The position numbers were made by a program, and so were the translations under genes. Positions 1 to 8,863 of a DNA stretch of 64,000 bases are shown here, one piece after another. Within the stretch, counting starts at the first letter, position 1; every line of letters starts with the position of its first letter. The notes under the pieces were generated by a model that worked only from the letters and a program-made list of their open reading frames with translations, searched no databases and had not been told where the DNA came from. Where the stretch lies: assembly GCF_902459685.1 (NCBI RefSeq), contig NZ_CABPSF010000002.1:930001-994000 (forward strand), in the 5' to 3' direction. The DNA comes from Pandoraea iniqua. Its GTDB lineage: Bacteria > Pseudomonadota > Gammaproteobacteria > Burkholderiales > Burkholderiaceae.

Positions 1-1
1 T

Positions 2-400
2 CGTCTGGCAGAGGCCGGGCTGACCGATAGGGTGAGCGTCGATTCTGCCGGTACGCACAGCTATCACATCGGCCATGCGCCTGACGCGCGGACGCAGGCC
101 GCGGCTGCCAAGCGCGGCTACGATTTGAGCGAATTGCGTGCACGCCGCGTCGAGGCGGACGATTTCGAGCGCTTTACGTGGATCGTTGCGATGGACGATG
201 CGAACGTCGCCGACCTCACCGCGCAATGCCCCGCGCAATACCGGCACAAGATCGTGCGGCTGATGGACTTCGCGACGCGCCACGACGCGACCGAAGTGCC
301 CGACCCGTATTACGGCGGCGAACGCGGCTTCGAAACCGTGCTCGATTACGTCGAAGATGGTCTGGACGGGCTGCTCGCCCGGCTTCGCGAAGCACGCTGA
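2..400 (+). CDS. Low-molecular-weight protein-tyrosine phosphatase, 3' part
   Basis: The reading frame is open from the window edge, so the start and the N-terminal CX5R catalytic loop are missing. What remains matches the family: a VDSAGTHSYHIG segment, the helix after it, and the general-acid motif DPYYGG about 33 residues from the end. These cytosolic enzymes remove phosphate from tyrosine residues, and in bacteria often act on tyrosine kinases or exopolysaccharide regulators. The next gene starts 107 bases downstream. The family call is secure; the physiological substrate cannot be read from the sequence. Confidence 0.88.
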   Translation, partial: RLAEAGLTDRVSVDSAGTHSYHIGHAPDARTQAAAAKRGYDLSELRARRVEADDFERFTWIVAMDDANVADLTAQCPAQYRHKIVRLMDFATRHDATEVPDPYYGGERGFETVLDYVEDGLDGLLARLREAR

Positions 401-507
401 AACGGGGCGTTGCGCCAGATTTTTGGCCGCCAAACGCGCCTTCAGGGGCTATCATTCGGGCCATCGCTGTCCTAACTCGGCCTGATCGGCCCGAATTCCC
501 CCGAAAG

Positions 508-2607
508 ATGCTCAACACCCTTACGTCCTACTGGCGCAAATGGCGTGCTTCACGCCACGCGGGCCATCAACTCGATGAACTGCTCGCGCATGCGGATCCG
601 ACGGCACCGTTGGCCGTGCGCAATCAATGGCTGATCGAGTTGGCGCACTGGGTGCAAAAACGCGGTTCGCTCGCCAACGAAGCCCGCGCCGAAGGGGAGG
701 CCGCCCGCTACCGGCCGCACACCCGCCTGCGCTACCTGCTGCAAATGCTCGATCGCAACCCGGCGTGGCGTTTGCCCGTCGCGCGCACGCTGCGCAGCGT
801 CATCAACGACAGTGATGCGATTTCGCTGTTGTGCGATACCGGCATGCCGGTGCGCCCGGGCTTCTGGGGCGCGCTGGCCGAGCGCATCGAAAAAGCATTG
901 ATTCCGCCGCCGCCCACGCGCCGCGATCTGTCAGCCCTGTGTTCGCTGATGTTCCCCGATGGCGACGCCGCCGACTGGATCGGCGACATGCCGCCCGCGC
1001 TGCTGGCCGATCTCATCGCGCTGCTGCATTTCGGCGAGGCCGACGACGAAGACACCGACTGGAATCCCTTTGCGGAAGACCTGCTCGCCGCCATGCATCA
1101 TCTGGTCGACCAAATCGCCTCGACCGGGTTGTCGCAGGCCGTGCGCTCGCGACTGACGTACCCGCGCGTGACGGAGTCGCCGTTCTATCGCCTCGGCCGT
1201 GCCATGCAAGGGCTGGAGGACGCCGGGCGAGAGCTCGTGCCGGGTGCGCCGCCGAGCCAGCGTTTCGTGCAGGAGCTCAACGTGTTTCGGGCGCTGCTCG
1301 ACGATTGCGGCCGCGCCGTGCGGCAGGTGTACGCGCATCTGGACGAGAACGGCGTGAGCGTGGACATCGTGTTTCTGGTGGAGCGCGCGAAGTCGCGTAT
1401 CCGCCGGTTGGAGCGGCTGCTCGAAGCGTGGCTGGTCGACAGCGATCACGCGACGGCGCGCGTGCGGCTGCTGGCCGATCTGGTACGCGCGAATCGGGCG
1501 AGCCAGAGCGTGGGAGAACTGGCGCGCACATCGTTCGGATTGCTGGCGCGCAAGGTAGTCGAGCGCAGCGCGGAGACCGGCGAGCATTACATTGCCCGCA
1601 CGCGCCCCGAATACCTGTCGATGCTCAAGATGGCATGTGGCGGCGGGCTGGTGACGGTGGTCACGGTCTACGTGAAGTTTCTGATTACGAGTGCACACCT
1701 GCCGACGATTGTCGAAGGCTTCCTCGCGGGCGCGAACTACGCGATCTGCTTCCTGTTCATGCATTTCTGTCATTTCACGCTGGCGACCAAGCAGCCGGCC
1801 ATGACGGCACCGGCCATCGCCAGCAAGCTCGACGATGTGGATACGGCCGCCGGCATGGACGCCTTTGTCGGCGAAGTCATTGCGCTCGTGCGGACGCAGG
1901 CGGCGGCCATCTTCGGCAATCTGGCGATGGTGTTTCCGTTCTGCCTGCTGGTGCAATGGGGCGTCTCGGCGGCGCTGGGTATGAATTCGATTCCGCCGGA
2001 AAAAGCGCACGCCACGCTGAATTCGTTCTCGATTCTCGGTGTGACGCCGCTCTTTGCCGCGATGACGGGCGTATTGCTGTGGTGCTCCAGCCTGATCTCC
2101 GGCTGGGCGGACAACTGGTTCGCGCTGCATGGCATCGGCGACGTGCTGGCGTACAACCGCCGTCTGCGCTTTGTTTTCGGCCGCAATGGGGCGGCGCGTA
2201 TCGCCGATTGGTGCCGTCGCCATATTGCGCCGGTGCTCGGCAACCTCACGCTCGGGTTCATGCTCGGTCTGGTGCCTGCCGTACTGACTGCGTTCGCGTT
2301 GCCGTTCGAAGTGCGCCACGTCACGCTGTCGACGGGGGCGATCGCCACGTCCATCGGCGTACTGGGCCTGCCGGTGCTGCACGACGCCGCGCTTTGGCTG
2401 GCGGTGGCGGGGGTGGGGTCGATGGCCCTGCTCAACGTCGGCGTCAGTTTTGCGTTAGCATTCCACATGGCGCTCCGATCGCGTCCACTGCGGTTGGGTG
2501 ACCGTCGGCAAATCCACCGCGCCATCTGGCGCGCCGTGCTGCGCAATCCACTGGTGCTGTTGTTTCCGCTACGCACCGCGAGCCCCGAAGCTCGTCCCGA
2601 AAAATAA
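508..2607 (+). CDS. Gcr-family 'site-specific recombinase' membrane protein
   Basis: The 699-residue protein opens MLNTLTSYWRKWRASRHAG. Its N-terminal half (to about residue 370) is soluble, helical and charged. The C-terminal half has six or seven strongly hydrophobic segments, roughly at residues 375-395, 408-428, 465-490, 508-532, 575-600 and 630-655. This layout fits the Gcr family, which databases call site-specific recombinases although it has no tyrosine- or serine-recombinase catalytic motif. I would treat it as an integral membrane protein of unknown role. The ATG at 508 was chosen; an in-frame extension to 178 would overlap the phosphatase gene. It lies just before iscR on the same strand. 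Confidence 0.72.
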   Translation: MLNTLTSYWRKWRASRHAGHQLDELLAHADPTAPLAVRNQWLIELAHWVQKRGSLANEARAEGEAARYRPHTRLRYLLQMLDRNPAWRLPVARTLRSVINDSDAISLLCDTGMPVRPGFWGALAERIEKALIPPPPTRRDLSALCSLMFPDGDAADWIGDMPPALLADLIALLHFGEADDEDTDWNPFAEDLLAAMHHLVDQIASTGLSQAVRSRLTYPRVTESPFYRLGRAMQGLEDAGRELVPGAPPSQRFVQELNVFRALLDDCGRAVRQVYAHLDENGVSVDIVFLVERAKSRIRRLERLLEAWLVDSDHATARVRLLADLVRANRASQSVGELARTSFGLLARKVVERSAETGEHYIARTRPEYLSMLKMACGGGLVTVVTVYVKFLITSAHLPTIVEGFLAGANYAICFLFMHFCHFTLATKQPAMTAPAIASKLDDVDTAAGMDAFVGEVIALVRTQAAAIFGNLAMVFPFCLLVQWGVSAALGMNSIPPEKAHATLNSFSILGVTPLFAAMTGVLLWCSSLISGWADNWFALHGIGDVLAYNRRLRFVFGRNGAARIADWCRRHIAPVLGNLTLGFMLGLVPAVLTAFALPFEVRHVTLSTGAIATSIGVLGLPVLHDAALWLAVAGVGSMALLNVGVSFALAFHMALRSRPLRLGDRRQIHRAIWRAVLRNPLVLLFPLRTASPEARPEK

Positions 2608-2655
2608 GATTTTTCGCAAACGGACGAGGGAACTTTCGCAAAAAATGGGCCAGAA

Positions 2656-2680
2656 GTAGTTGACTAATTTCGTGGGGTAT
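2656..2680 (+). promoter_or_regulatory. Candidate IscR type 1 operator, distal copy
   Basis: Compared with the E. coli type 1 IscR consensus (ATASYYGACT, then RWWWY, then AGTCRRSTAT), this 25-bp site matches at all but three positions. It contains TAGTTGACTAATTT and ends GGGGTAT. It covers the -35 hexamer TTGACT at 2660-2665. This is a consensus match made by eye, not a binding result. Confidence 0.65.
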
Positions 2681-2687
2681 TTATACT
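2660..2687 (+). promoter_or_regulatory. iscR promoter, sigma-70 type
   Basis: TTGACT (2660-2665) and TATACT (2682-2687) are separated by 16 bases. Both hexamers lie inside or at the edge of the two IscR-like sites, the arrangement expected for autorepression by holo-IscR. The predicted transcription start is near 2695, leaving a short leader before the ATG at 2724. Confidence 0.7.
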
Positions 2688-2707
2688 TGACGAAAATAGT
2701 CGAGATT
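2683..2707 (+). promoter_or_regulatory. Candidate IscR type 1 operator, proximal copy
   Basis: The 25 bp beginning ATACTTGACG and ending TAGTCGAGATT match the type 1 IscR consensus with three mismatches, and both half-sites GAC and AGTC are intact. The site starts 27 bp after the distal copy and overlaps the -10 element and the likely transcription start, so IscR bound here should block RNA polymerase. Confidence 0.7.
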
Positions 2708-2723
2708 AATCCCCTGCATCATC

Positions 2724-3248
2724 ATGAGACTTACCACGAAAGGCCGTTTCGCCGTTACGGCGATGATCGACCTGGCCATGCGCCAGGACGCGGGTCCCGT
2801 GACGCTTGCGGGCATTAGTCAGCGTCAGCGAATTTCCCTCTCTTACCTGGAACAATTGTTCGGGAAGCTTCGCCGCCACGAAATTGTGGAAAGCGTACGC
2901 GGTCCGGGCGGCGGTTACAGCCTGGCGCGCCGCGCGGAAGAGGTGACGGTCGCTGACATCATCATTGCGGTCGACGAACCGCTCGACGCCACGCAGTGCG
3001 GTAGCAAGGGCAATTGCGAAAAGGGCCAGGACGGCCATCGCGGTCATTGCATGACGCACGAGTTGTGGGCGACGCTCAACCAGAAGATGGTCGAGTATCT
3101 CGATTCCGTTTCGCTGCGCGACCTGGTCGAGCAGCAGCGCAGCAAACAGGCCCAACAGGCCGTGCTGCGCGACACGCGCGAGCCCGGCACCAGCCAGACC
3201 ATCGCCACGCGCATTCCCAATTCGGTCTTCGATATGGCCCGTTCATAA
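2724..3248 (+). CDS. iscR: Fe-S cluster-responsive transcriptional regulator IscR (Rrf2 family)
   Basis: IscR senses cluster status: with a [2Fe-2S] cluster it represses the isc operon, and as apo-protein it activates other genes. The 174-residue protein has the Rrf2 winged helix (opening [18 protein letters not shown]; wing [12 protein letters not shown] at 58-69). Its candidate ligands are C92, C98 and C109 plus H112, in the CMTH motif that corresponds to E. coli C104/H107. The Cys2-Cys3 spacing is five residues longer than in E. coli. The tail after residue 140 is low complexity and probably disordered. It is the first gene of the isc operon and carries two IscR-like sites in its own promoter. 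Confidence 0.95.
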   Translation: MRLTTKGRFAVTAMIDLAMRQDAGPVTLAGISQRQRISLSYLEQLFGKLRRHEIVESVRGPGGGYSLARRAEEVTVADIIIAVDEPLDATQCGSKGNCEKGQDGHRGHCMTHELWATLNQKMVEYLDSVSLRDLVEQQRSKQAQQAVLRDTREPGTSQTIATRIPNSVFDMARS

Positions 3249-3279
3249 CAGGCGCCACGGCACGATCCTGGAGCACCCC

Positions 3280-4503
3280 ATGAAAAACGACACCCTCAAC
3301 CTTCCCATTTACATGGATTACAGCGCCACCACGCCGATCGACCCGCGTGTTGTGGACAAGATGCTGCCGTACCTGCGCGAGCAGTTCGGCAACCCGGCGT
3401 CGCGCAGCCACTCGTTCGGCTGGGCCGCCGAGCAGGCTGTCGAAGAGGCTCGCGAGGAAGTCGCGAAGCTCGTGGGTGCCGACCCGCGCGAGATTATCTG
3501 GACGTCGGGTGCTACCGAGTCGGACAACCTCGCCATCAAGGGTGCCGCGCACTTCTATCAAGGCAAGGGCAAGCATCTGATCACGCTGAAGACCGAGCAC
3601 AAGGCTGTGCTCGACACCATGCGCGAACTGGAACGCGAGGGCTTCGAAGTCACGTATCTGGACGTCAAGGATGACGGCCTGCTCGATCTCGACGTTTTCA
3701 AGGCGGCACTGCGCCCGGACACGATTCTCGTGTCGGTGATGGCCGTGAACAACGAAATCGGCGTGATTCAGGACATCGAGACGATCGGTGAGATCTGCCG
3801 CGAAAAGGGCATCATTTTCCACGTCGACGCGGCACAGGCCACGGGCAAGATGCCCATCGACCTGAACAAGCTGAAAGTCGACCTGATGGCCTTCTCGGCG
3901 CACAAGACGTACGGCCCGAAGGGCATCGGCGCGCTGTATGTGCGTCGCAAGCCGCGCGTGCGTATCGAAGCACAGATTCACGGTGGCGGTCATGAGCGCG
4001 GCATGCGTTCGGGCACGCTGGCCACGCACCAGATCGTGGGCATGGGCGAAGCATTCCGCTTGGCGCGCGAAGAAATGGCCACGGAAAACGAGCGCGTGCG
4101 TATGCTGCGCGATCGTCTGCTGCGCGGCCTGACGGAAATGGAAGAAGTGTATGTGAACGGCGACATGGAACAACGTGTGCCGCACAACCTGAACATCAGC
4201 TTCAATTTTGTCGAAGGCGAGTCGCTCATCATGGCGATCAAGGATGTGGCCGTGTCGTCGGGTTCGGCGTGCACGTCGGCCTCGCTTGAGCCTTCGTACG
4301 TGCTGCGCGCGCTGGGTCGCAACGACGAACTGGCGCACAGCTCGATTCGCTTCACGGTGGGTCGTTTCACGACCGAGCAGGAAGTCGACTACGTGGTCGA
4401 GCTGCTCAAGGGCAAGATCGGCAAGCTGCGCGATCTGTCGCCGTTGTGGGAAATGTACAAGGACGGGATCGACATCAGCTCGATCCAGTGGGCCGCACAC
4501 TGA
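3280..4503 (+). CDS. iscS: Cysteine desulfurase IscS
   Basis: IscS takes sulfur from L-cysteine as a persulfide and passes it to IscU for cluster assembly, and also to tRNA thiolation. The 407-residue length is normal. The PLP-binding lysine is K209 in [10 protein letters not shown], and the persulfide-forming cysteine is C331 in [15 protein letters not shown], each offset +3 from E. coli K206 and C328. The PLP-binding histidine lies in TEHKAV near residue 107. It starts 31 bases after iscR with AGCACCCC before the ATG and is followed at 18 bases by iscU. Confidence 0.97.
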   Translation: MKNDTLNLPIYMDYSATTPIDPRVVDKMLPYLREQFGNPASRSHSFGWAAEQAVEEAREEVAKLVGADPREIIWTSGATESDNLAIKGAAHFYQGKGKHLITLKTEHKAVLDTMRELEREGFEVTYLDVKDDGLLDLDVFKAALRPDTILVSVMAVNNEIGVIQDIETIGEICREKGIIFHVDAAQATGKMPIDLNKLKVDLMAFSAHKTYGPKGIGALYVRRKPRVRIEAQIHGGGHERGMRSGTLATHQIVGMGEAFRLAREEMATENERVRMLRDRLLRGLTEMEEVYVNGDMEQRVPHNLNISFNFVEGESLIMAIKDVAVSSGSACTSASLEPSYVLRALGRNDELAHSSIRFTVGRFTTEQEVDYVVELLKGKIGKLRDLSPLWEMYKDGIDISSIQWAAH

Positions 4504-4521
4504 GCATTCAAGGAGTTAGCC

Positions 4522-4929
4522 ATGTCTTACAGCAAGGAAGTTCTGGATCACTACGAAAACCCGCGTAATGTCGGCTCGTTCGACAAGGGCGACGACGCGG
4601 TGGGTACCGGCATGGTCGGTGCACCGGCTTGCGGCGACGTGATGAAGCTGCAAATTCGTGTGAACGAATCCGGCGTGATCGAAGACGCCAAGTTCAAGAC
4701 CTACGGTTGCGGCTCGGCTATTGCCTCGTCGTCGCTGGTGACGGAATGGGTCAAGGGCAAGACGCTGGATCAGGCGCTCGACATCAAGAACACGCAGATC
4801 GCGCAAGAGCTGGCACTGCCGCCGGTGAAGATTCACTGCTCGATTCTGGCCGAAGACGCAATCAAGGCTGCCGTCGCCGACTACAAGCAGAAGCACGGCG
4901 AGTCGGCCGAAGCTGCCAAGGCTGCCTAA
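4522..4929 (+). CDS. iscU: Fe-S cluster assembly scaffold IscU
   Basis: IscU is the cytosolic scaffold on which IscS sulfur and iron are built into a [2Fe-2S] cluster before HscA/HscB-assisted transfer. At 135 residues it has the three cluster cysteines C37, C63 and C106, the conserved D39, and the LPPVK motif (99-103) recognised by HscA. AAGGAG lies nine bases before the ATG. Its tail ([11 protein letters not shown]) is slightly longer than in E. coli. Confidence 0.97.
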   Translation: MSYSKEVLDHYENPRNVGSFDKGDDAVGTGMVGAPACGDVMKLQIRVNESGVIEDAKFKTYGCGSAIASSSLVTEWVKGKTLDQALDIKNTQIAQELALPPVKIHCSILAEDAIKAAVADYKQKHGESAEAAKAA

Positions 4930-4966
4930 GTCGTCGCATTCAGTCTTAACAAGGAAGCAGGCAAAG

Positions 4967-5290
4967 ATGGCTGTCACATTGACCGAGAAGGCTGCGCAGC
5001 ACGTTTCGCGTTATCTGACGCGGCGCGGCAAGGGCGTGGGCCTGCGGCTGGGCGTGAAGACGACCGGCTGCTCGGGCCTGGCCTACAAGCTGGAATATGC
5101 CGATGACGTGGAAACCGAAGACACCGTCTTCGAGAGCCACGGCGTGAAGGTGATCATCGATCCGAAGAGTCTGCCGTATATCGACGGCACCGAACTGGAT
5201 TTTGCGCGCGAAGGCTTGAACGAAGGATTCCGTTTCAATAATCCGAACGTCAAGGATGAGTGCGGCTGCGGCGAGTCGTTCCGCGTCTGA
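4967..5290 (+). CDS. iscA: A-type Fe-S carrier IscA
   Basis: IscA carries iron or Fe-S clusters to apo-proteins, notably for [4Fe-4S] maturation. The 107-residue protein has the three invariant cysteines C35 (TTGCSGLAY), C99 and C101 (ECGCGESF). AAGGAAGCAGG precedes the ATG, 37 bases after iscU. The last 35 bases overlap the longest reading of the next gene, which uses another frame. Confidence 0.96.
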   Translation: MAVTLTEKAAQHVSRYLTRRGKGVGLRLGVKTTGCSGLAYKLEYADDVETEDTVFESHGVKVIIDPKSLPYIDGTELDFAREGLNEGFRFNNPNVKDECGCGESFRV

Positions 5291-5558
5291 CGACGCGCCG
5301 GCTCGCGTGATCACCGGCTTTCGTCAGGACGACGAAGGCCAGTGGGTTGCCCGGCTGGCGTGTGGGCATGGGCAACATGTCCGGCATCTGCCGCCTTGGC
5401 AGATCCGGACGTGGACGCAAAGCCCGGCAGGACGCGACGCGATGATCGGCAGTGTGCTGACGTGTCGCAAATGCCAGCGCGGCGAACCACCGGATATGCC
5501 AGATACGCCAGATGCGCCAGATGCGTTCGACATACCCGAGCGTTCGCCGGCGAAGTAA
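5256..5558 (+). CDS. DUF3565 zinc-ribbon-like protein embedded in the isc operon
   Basis: This 100-residue ORF carries the signature of DUF3565: [16 protein letters not shown], then CGHGQHVRH (C36, H38, H41, H44), then PPW and a second pair C70-x2-C73. The Cys/His pattern looks like a metal-binding knuckle; function is unknown. The ATG at 5256 overlaps iscA by 35 bases. A GTG at 5307 would remove the overlap and begin MITGF, as family members usually do, so it may be the true start (83 residues). The C-terminus is built from a 9-bp DNA repeat reading [13 protein letters not shown] hairpin with a T-run follows. Confidence 0.75.
   Translation: MSAAAASRSASDDAPARVITGFRQDDEGQWVARLACGHGQHVRHLPPWQIRTWTQSPAGRDAMIGSVLTCRKCQRGEPPDMPDTPDAPDAFDIPERSPAK
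5490..5525 (+). repeat. 9-bp tandem repeat, about four units, in the DUF3565 gene
   Basis: Units CCGGATATG, CCAGATACG, CCAGATGCG and CCAGATGCG follow one another in frame and encode repeated Pro-Asp-X triplets. The last two units are identical, which suggests recent slippage; copy number may vary among strains. Confidence 0.85.
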
Positions 5559-5609
5559 GCGAGATTGGCGCTCCGACAGGTTCGGAGCGGTAGTAGCGTA
5601 GGCAACAAG

Positions 5610-5630
5610 GCGGCGCGAGCCGCTTTTTTT
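5610..5630 (+). terminator. Hairpin with T7 run between the DUF3565 gene and hscB
   Basis: GCGGC (5610-5614), loop GCGA and GCCGC (5619-5623) are followed directly by seven T residues. This has the form of a rho-independent terminator lying inside the isc operon, 28 bases before hscB. The stem is only five pairs, so it may act as a partial terminator or attenuator. Confidence 0.7.
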
Positions 5631-5658
5631 ACGGGCTGACGCTAGAGACGATGGTGCG

Positions 5659-6189
5659 ATGACTGCATTGACTGACAACTATTTCACGCTGTTCGAGTTG
5701 CCGCAGCGCTTTGCGCTCGACATCGAAGCGCTCGAGACGGCGTACCGCGCGGTGCAATCGCGGGTACACCCGGATCGCTTTGCGAGCGCGAGCGATGCCG
5801 AGCGCCGGGTCGCCATGCAGTGGGCGGCACAGGCCAACGCCGCGTATCGCACGCTGCGTGACCCGTTGCAGCGCGGCACCTATCTGTTGACCTTGCAGGG
5901 CATCGACGTGGGCGCGGAGAACAACACCGCGATGGCCCCCGATTTCCTGATGCAGCAGATGGAATGGCGTGAAGCCATCGACGACGCCGTCGCCGCCCGC
6001 AATGTCGGCGCACTCGACGCGCTGGCGAAAACGCTGCGCGACGACCGGCGCACCCGCCTGACCAAACTGGGTGAATGGCTCGACAGCGCCGCTTGGCAGC
6101 CGGCCGCCGAAGCCGTACGGCAACTGATGTTTATTGCGCGCGCCGAAGAAGATATCGCGCAGCGCATCGAAATGCTGGAAAACGCGTGA
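5659..6189 (+). CDS. hscB: Fe-S cluster co-chaperone HscB (J-type)
   Basis: HscB is the J-protein that brings IscU to HscA and stimulates its ATPase. The 176-residue protein has an N-terminal J domain with the HPD motif at residues 37-39 (VHPDRFA) and a C-terminal helical domain that binds IscU. The ATG at 5659 gives [18 protein letters not shown], the usual start of the family. It lies just after the internal hairpin and before hscA. Confidence 0.95.
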   Translation: MTALTDNYFTLFELPQRFALDIEALETAYRAVQSRVHPDRFASASDAERRVAMQWAAQANAAYRTLRDPLQRGTYLLTLQGIDVGAENNTAMAPDFLMQQMEWREAIDDAVAARNVGALDALAKTLRDDRRTRLTKLGEWLDSAAWQPAAEAVRQLMFIARAEEDIAQRIEMLENA

Positions 6190-6276
6190 CGGCCCGGTGC
6201 GGCGCCGTCACATGATTCTGAGAACCGCTTGAGAACAAGGGTGCACGCGCCTGCGCGTCGCCCGTATTGCAAAGCT

Positions 6277-8154
6277 ATGGCCCTTCTGCAAATTTCCGAA
6301 CCCGGCATGTCCCCCGCGCCGCACCAGCGGCGACTCGCCGTGGGCATCGATCTCGGCACGACGCATTCGCTCGTGGCCGCCGTGCGCAGCGGTGTCGCTG
6401 AAGTGCTGCCCGACGAACAGGGCCGCGTCTTGCTGCCCTCCGTCGTGCGCTATCTCGGCGGTCCCCGCACCCAGATCGGCTACGACGCCAAGGCGGCTGC
6501 CGCCACCGATCCGCGCAACACCATCGTTTCCGTCAAACGCTTCATGGGCCGGGGTCTGGCCGATGTCGCCCACGCCGACAACGCGCCGTACGATTTCGTC
6601 GACGCCCCCGGCATGGTGCAGATGAACACGGCCGGTGGCGTGAAGAGCCCGGTCGAAGTGTCGGCCGAAATTCTCGCCACGTTGCGCCAGCGCGCCGAAG
6701 ACACCTTGGGTGACGATCTCGTCGGCGCGGTGATTACCGTGCCCGCGTACTTCGACGATGCCCAGCGTCAGGCCACCAAGGACGCCGCGCGTCTGGCCGG
6801 TCTGAATGTGCTGCGTCTGCTCAACGAGCCGACGGCTGCCGCGATTGCCTACGGTCTGGACAATGCGGCCGAAGGCCTCTACGCCATTTACGATCTGGGT
6901 GGCGGCACGTTCGACATCTCGATTCTTCGTCTGACGAAGGGCGTGTTCGAAGTGCTCGCCGCCGGCGGCGATTCGGCGCTCGGTGGCGACGATTTCGATC
7001 AGGTGATCTACCGCTGGGCCGTGGGCGCTGCGGGTCTCGACGCTGCTTCGCTGACCTCGCAGGACGTGCGCGCGTTGCTCGACTACGCCCGCACGGCAAA
7101 AGAAGCCCTGACCGATGCGCAAGACGCCGACATCGCGCTCACGTTGTCTGGTGAGCGTCAGGTCGCGTTGAAGCTCACGCGCGAGCAGTTCACCGAACTG
7201 GGCGCACAACTCGTGAACCGCACCATCGGCCCGATGCGCAAGGCATTGCGCGACGCGGGTATGGGCCCGGAAGACGTCAAGGGCGTGGTGCTGGTGGGGG
7301 GCGCGACGCGCATGCCGCAAGTGCGCGCAGCCGTTGCCACGTTCTTCGGCCGTGAACCGCTGGTCGATCTCGACCCGGATCAGGTCGTGGCGCTTGGCGC
7401 GGCGGTGCAGGCCAATATGCTCGCCGGCAATCAGGCCGATGGCGACGAGTGGCTGCTGCTCGACGTGATTCCGCTCTCGCTCGGTGTCGAGACGATGGGT
7501 GGTCTGGTCGAGAAGATCATCCCCCGCAATGCCACGATTCCGGTCGCACGCGCGCAAGAATTCACCACGTTCAAAGATGGCCAGACGGCCATGGCGATTC
7601 ACGTGCTGCAAGGCGAGCGCGAACTGGCGGCCGATTGCCGCTCGCTCGCCCGCTTCGAGCTGCGCGGCATTCCGCCGATGACCGCGGGCGCTGCGCGCAT
7701 TCGCGTGACGTATCAGGTCGACGCCGACGGTTTGCTGTCGGTGGCGGCACAAGAGATGCACTCGGGCGTGGCCGCGTCGATCGAAGTGAAGCCGTCGTAC
7801 GGTCTGGCGGACGACGACATCGCCCGCATGCTGCAAGACAGCTTCGGCTCAGCGGAAACGGACATGCGTGCCCGCGCCTTGCGTGAGCAACAGGTGGATG
7901 CCGAGCGTCTGCTCGTGGCCATCGACAGTGCACTGGCCGCCGACCCTGAATTGCTCGACGCCGATGAGCGTGCCGAGATCGACGGCCTGTTGGCCGACCT
8001 GCGCCAGAAGGCGTCGGGCGACGATCAGATCGCGATCAAGACGGCCACCGAGACACTGTCGCAGGCGACCGACGCCTTTGCCGCGCGTCGCATGGACAAG
8101 AGCATCCGCGCAGCGCTGGCCGGCCGGCGCGTGGCGGACATCGACAAACTGTAA
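6277..8154 (+). CDS. hscA: Fe-S assembly Hsp70 chaperone HscA
   Basis: HscA is the specialised Hsp70 that binds the IscU LPPVK motif and drives cluster release using ATP. The 625-residue protein has the Hsp70 phosphate loop [10 protein letters not shown] (23-32), the [10 protein letters not shown] segment, and the adenosine motif [12 protein letters not shown]. The substrate-binding domain opens around [16 protein letters not shown]. The ATG at 6277 gives the conserved [10 protein letters not shown] opening; an in-frame TTG at 6229 would add 16 unlikely residues. It follows hscB by 87 bases and precedes fdx by 23. Confidence 0.96.
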   Translation: MALLQISEPGMSPAPHQRRLAVGIDLGTTHSLVAAVRSGVAEVLPDEQGRVLLPSVVRYLGGPRTQIGYDAKAAAATDPRNTIVSVKRFMGRGLADVAHADNAPYDFVDAPGMVQMNTAGGVKSPVEVSAEILATLRQRAEDTLGDDLVGAVITVPAYFDDAQRQATKDAARLAGLNVLRLLNEPTAAAIAYGLDNAAEGLYAIYDLGGGTFDISILRLTKGVFEVLAAGGDSALGGDDFDQVIYRWAVGAAGLDAASLTSQDVRALLDYARTAKEALTDAQDADIALTLSGERQVALKLTREQFTELGAQLVNRTIGPMRKALRDAGMGPEDVKGVVLVGGATRMPQVRAAVATFFGREPLVDLDPDQVVALGAAVQANMLAGNQADGDEWLLLDVIPLSLGVETMGGLVEKIIPRNATIPVARAQEFTTFKDGQTAMAIHVLQGERELAADCRSLARFELRGIPPMTAGAARIRVTYQVDADGLLSVAAQEMHSGVAASIEVKPSYGLADDDIARMLQDSFGSAETDMRARALREQQVDAERLLVAIDSALAADPELLDADERAEIDGLLADLRQKASGDDQIAIKTATETLSQATDAFAARRMDKSIRAALAGRRVADIDKL

Positions 8155-8177
8155 GACACACACGGAAACTGCAAGCC

Positions 8178-8519
8178 ATGCCACAAATCGTTGTATTGCC
8201 TCACGTCGAGCTGTGCCCCGAAGGGGCCGTGCTGGAGGTTGCACCGGGCACCACCGTGTGCGACGCGCTGCTCGCCAACGACATTGAAATCGAACACGCC
8301 TGCGAAAAGTCGTGTGCCTGCACCACTTGCCACGTGATCGTGCGCGAGGGCTTCGAAGCGCTGCAACCGGCGGAAGACGAAGAAGAAGATCTGCTGGACA
8401 AGGCGTGGGGGCTGGAGCCGACGTCGCGCCTGTCGTGCCAGACGCCGATGCCGGCCGACACCGACCTCGTGGTCGAAATTCCGAAGTACACGATCAACCA
8501 CGCCAAGGAAAATCACTGA
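8178..8519 (+). CDS. fdx: Isc-type [2Fe-2S] ferredoxin
   Basis: This 113-residue adrenodoxin-type ferredoxin supplies electrons for cluster assembly. Cluster ligands C42, C48, C51 and C87 correspond to the E. coli Fdx positions, and the extra conserved C46 is present (ACEKSCACTTC). The acidic run EDEEEDLLDKAWGLE (67-81) is typical of the partner-binding helix. It sits between hscA and iscX. Confidence 0.96.
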   Translation: MPQIVVLPHVELCPEGAVLEVAPGTTVCDALLANDIEIEHACEKSCACTTCHVIVREGFEALQPAEDEEEDLLDKAWGLEPTSRLSCQTPMPADTDLVVEIPKYTINHAKENH

Positions 8520-8576
8520 GCGTCGCGGTATCGCGTCGCCACGTGAAATGCCAGACAAGAACGAGGAGCTTGCCCC

Positions 8577-8771
8577 ATGAAATGGACCGACATTCAGGAC
8601 ATCGCGATTGCGCTCACCGACGCGCATCCCGACGTTGACCCGCAATACGTGCGCTTTACCGATCTGCATCAGTGGGTCATGGCACTCGACGGTTTCGACG
8701 ATGCCGCCGACCGTGCCGGTGAGAAGGTGCTCGAAGCCATTCAGATGGCGTGGATCGACGAAGCCCGCTGA
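8577..8771 (+). CDS. iscX: Fe-S assembly accessory protein IscX
   Basis: IscX is a small acidic protein that binds IscS at the frataxin site and modulates its activity. The 64 residues (MKWTDIQDIAIALTDAHPDVDP, then VRFTDLHQWVMALDGF) match the family in full length. AGGAGCTTGCCCC precedes the ATG. It is the last gene of the operon and is followed by a strong hairpin. Confidence 0.95.
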   Translation: MKWTDIQDIAIALTDAHPDVDPQYVRFTDLHQWVMALDGFDDAADRAGEKVLEAIQMAWIDEAR

Positions 8772-8807
8772 TCGGCCGCGCCGCAGATCATTGCGATGCC
8801 GTCAAAA

Positions 8808-8835
8808 CAAAAGCCGCTCGAAAGAGCGGCTTTTG
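8808..8835. terminator. Bidirectional terminator between iscX and the glycine-zipper gene
   Basis: AAAAGCCGCTC (8809-8819), loop GAAA and GAGCGGCTTTT (8824-8834) form an 11-bp stem with A and T runs on both sides. It serves the two convergent genes in either direction. Confidence 0.92.
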
Positions 8836-8863
8836 TGTTTCTGCGAAGCGTGCGATGTGACTG

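Noticed and set aside
931-2382. Long minus-strand frame opposite the gcr gene
   Set aside because: Gln/Arg/His-rich composition and full overlap with a coherent membrane-protein gene.
508-2607. Reading the gcr product as evidence of a mobile element
   Set aside because: The 'recombinase' name is historical; the protein is membrane-bound, has no recombinase motifs, and no repeats, att-like sites or cargo flank it.
6208-7836. Long minus-strand frame opposite hscA
   Set aside because: Antisense shadow of a certain Hsp70 gene.
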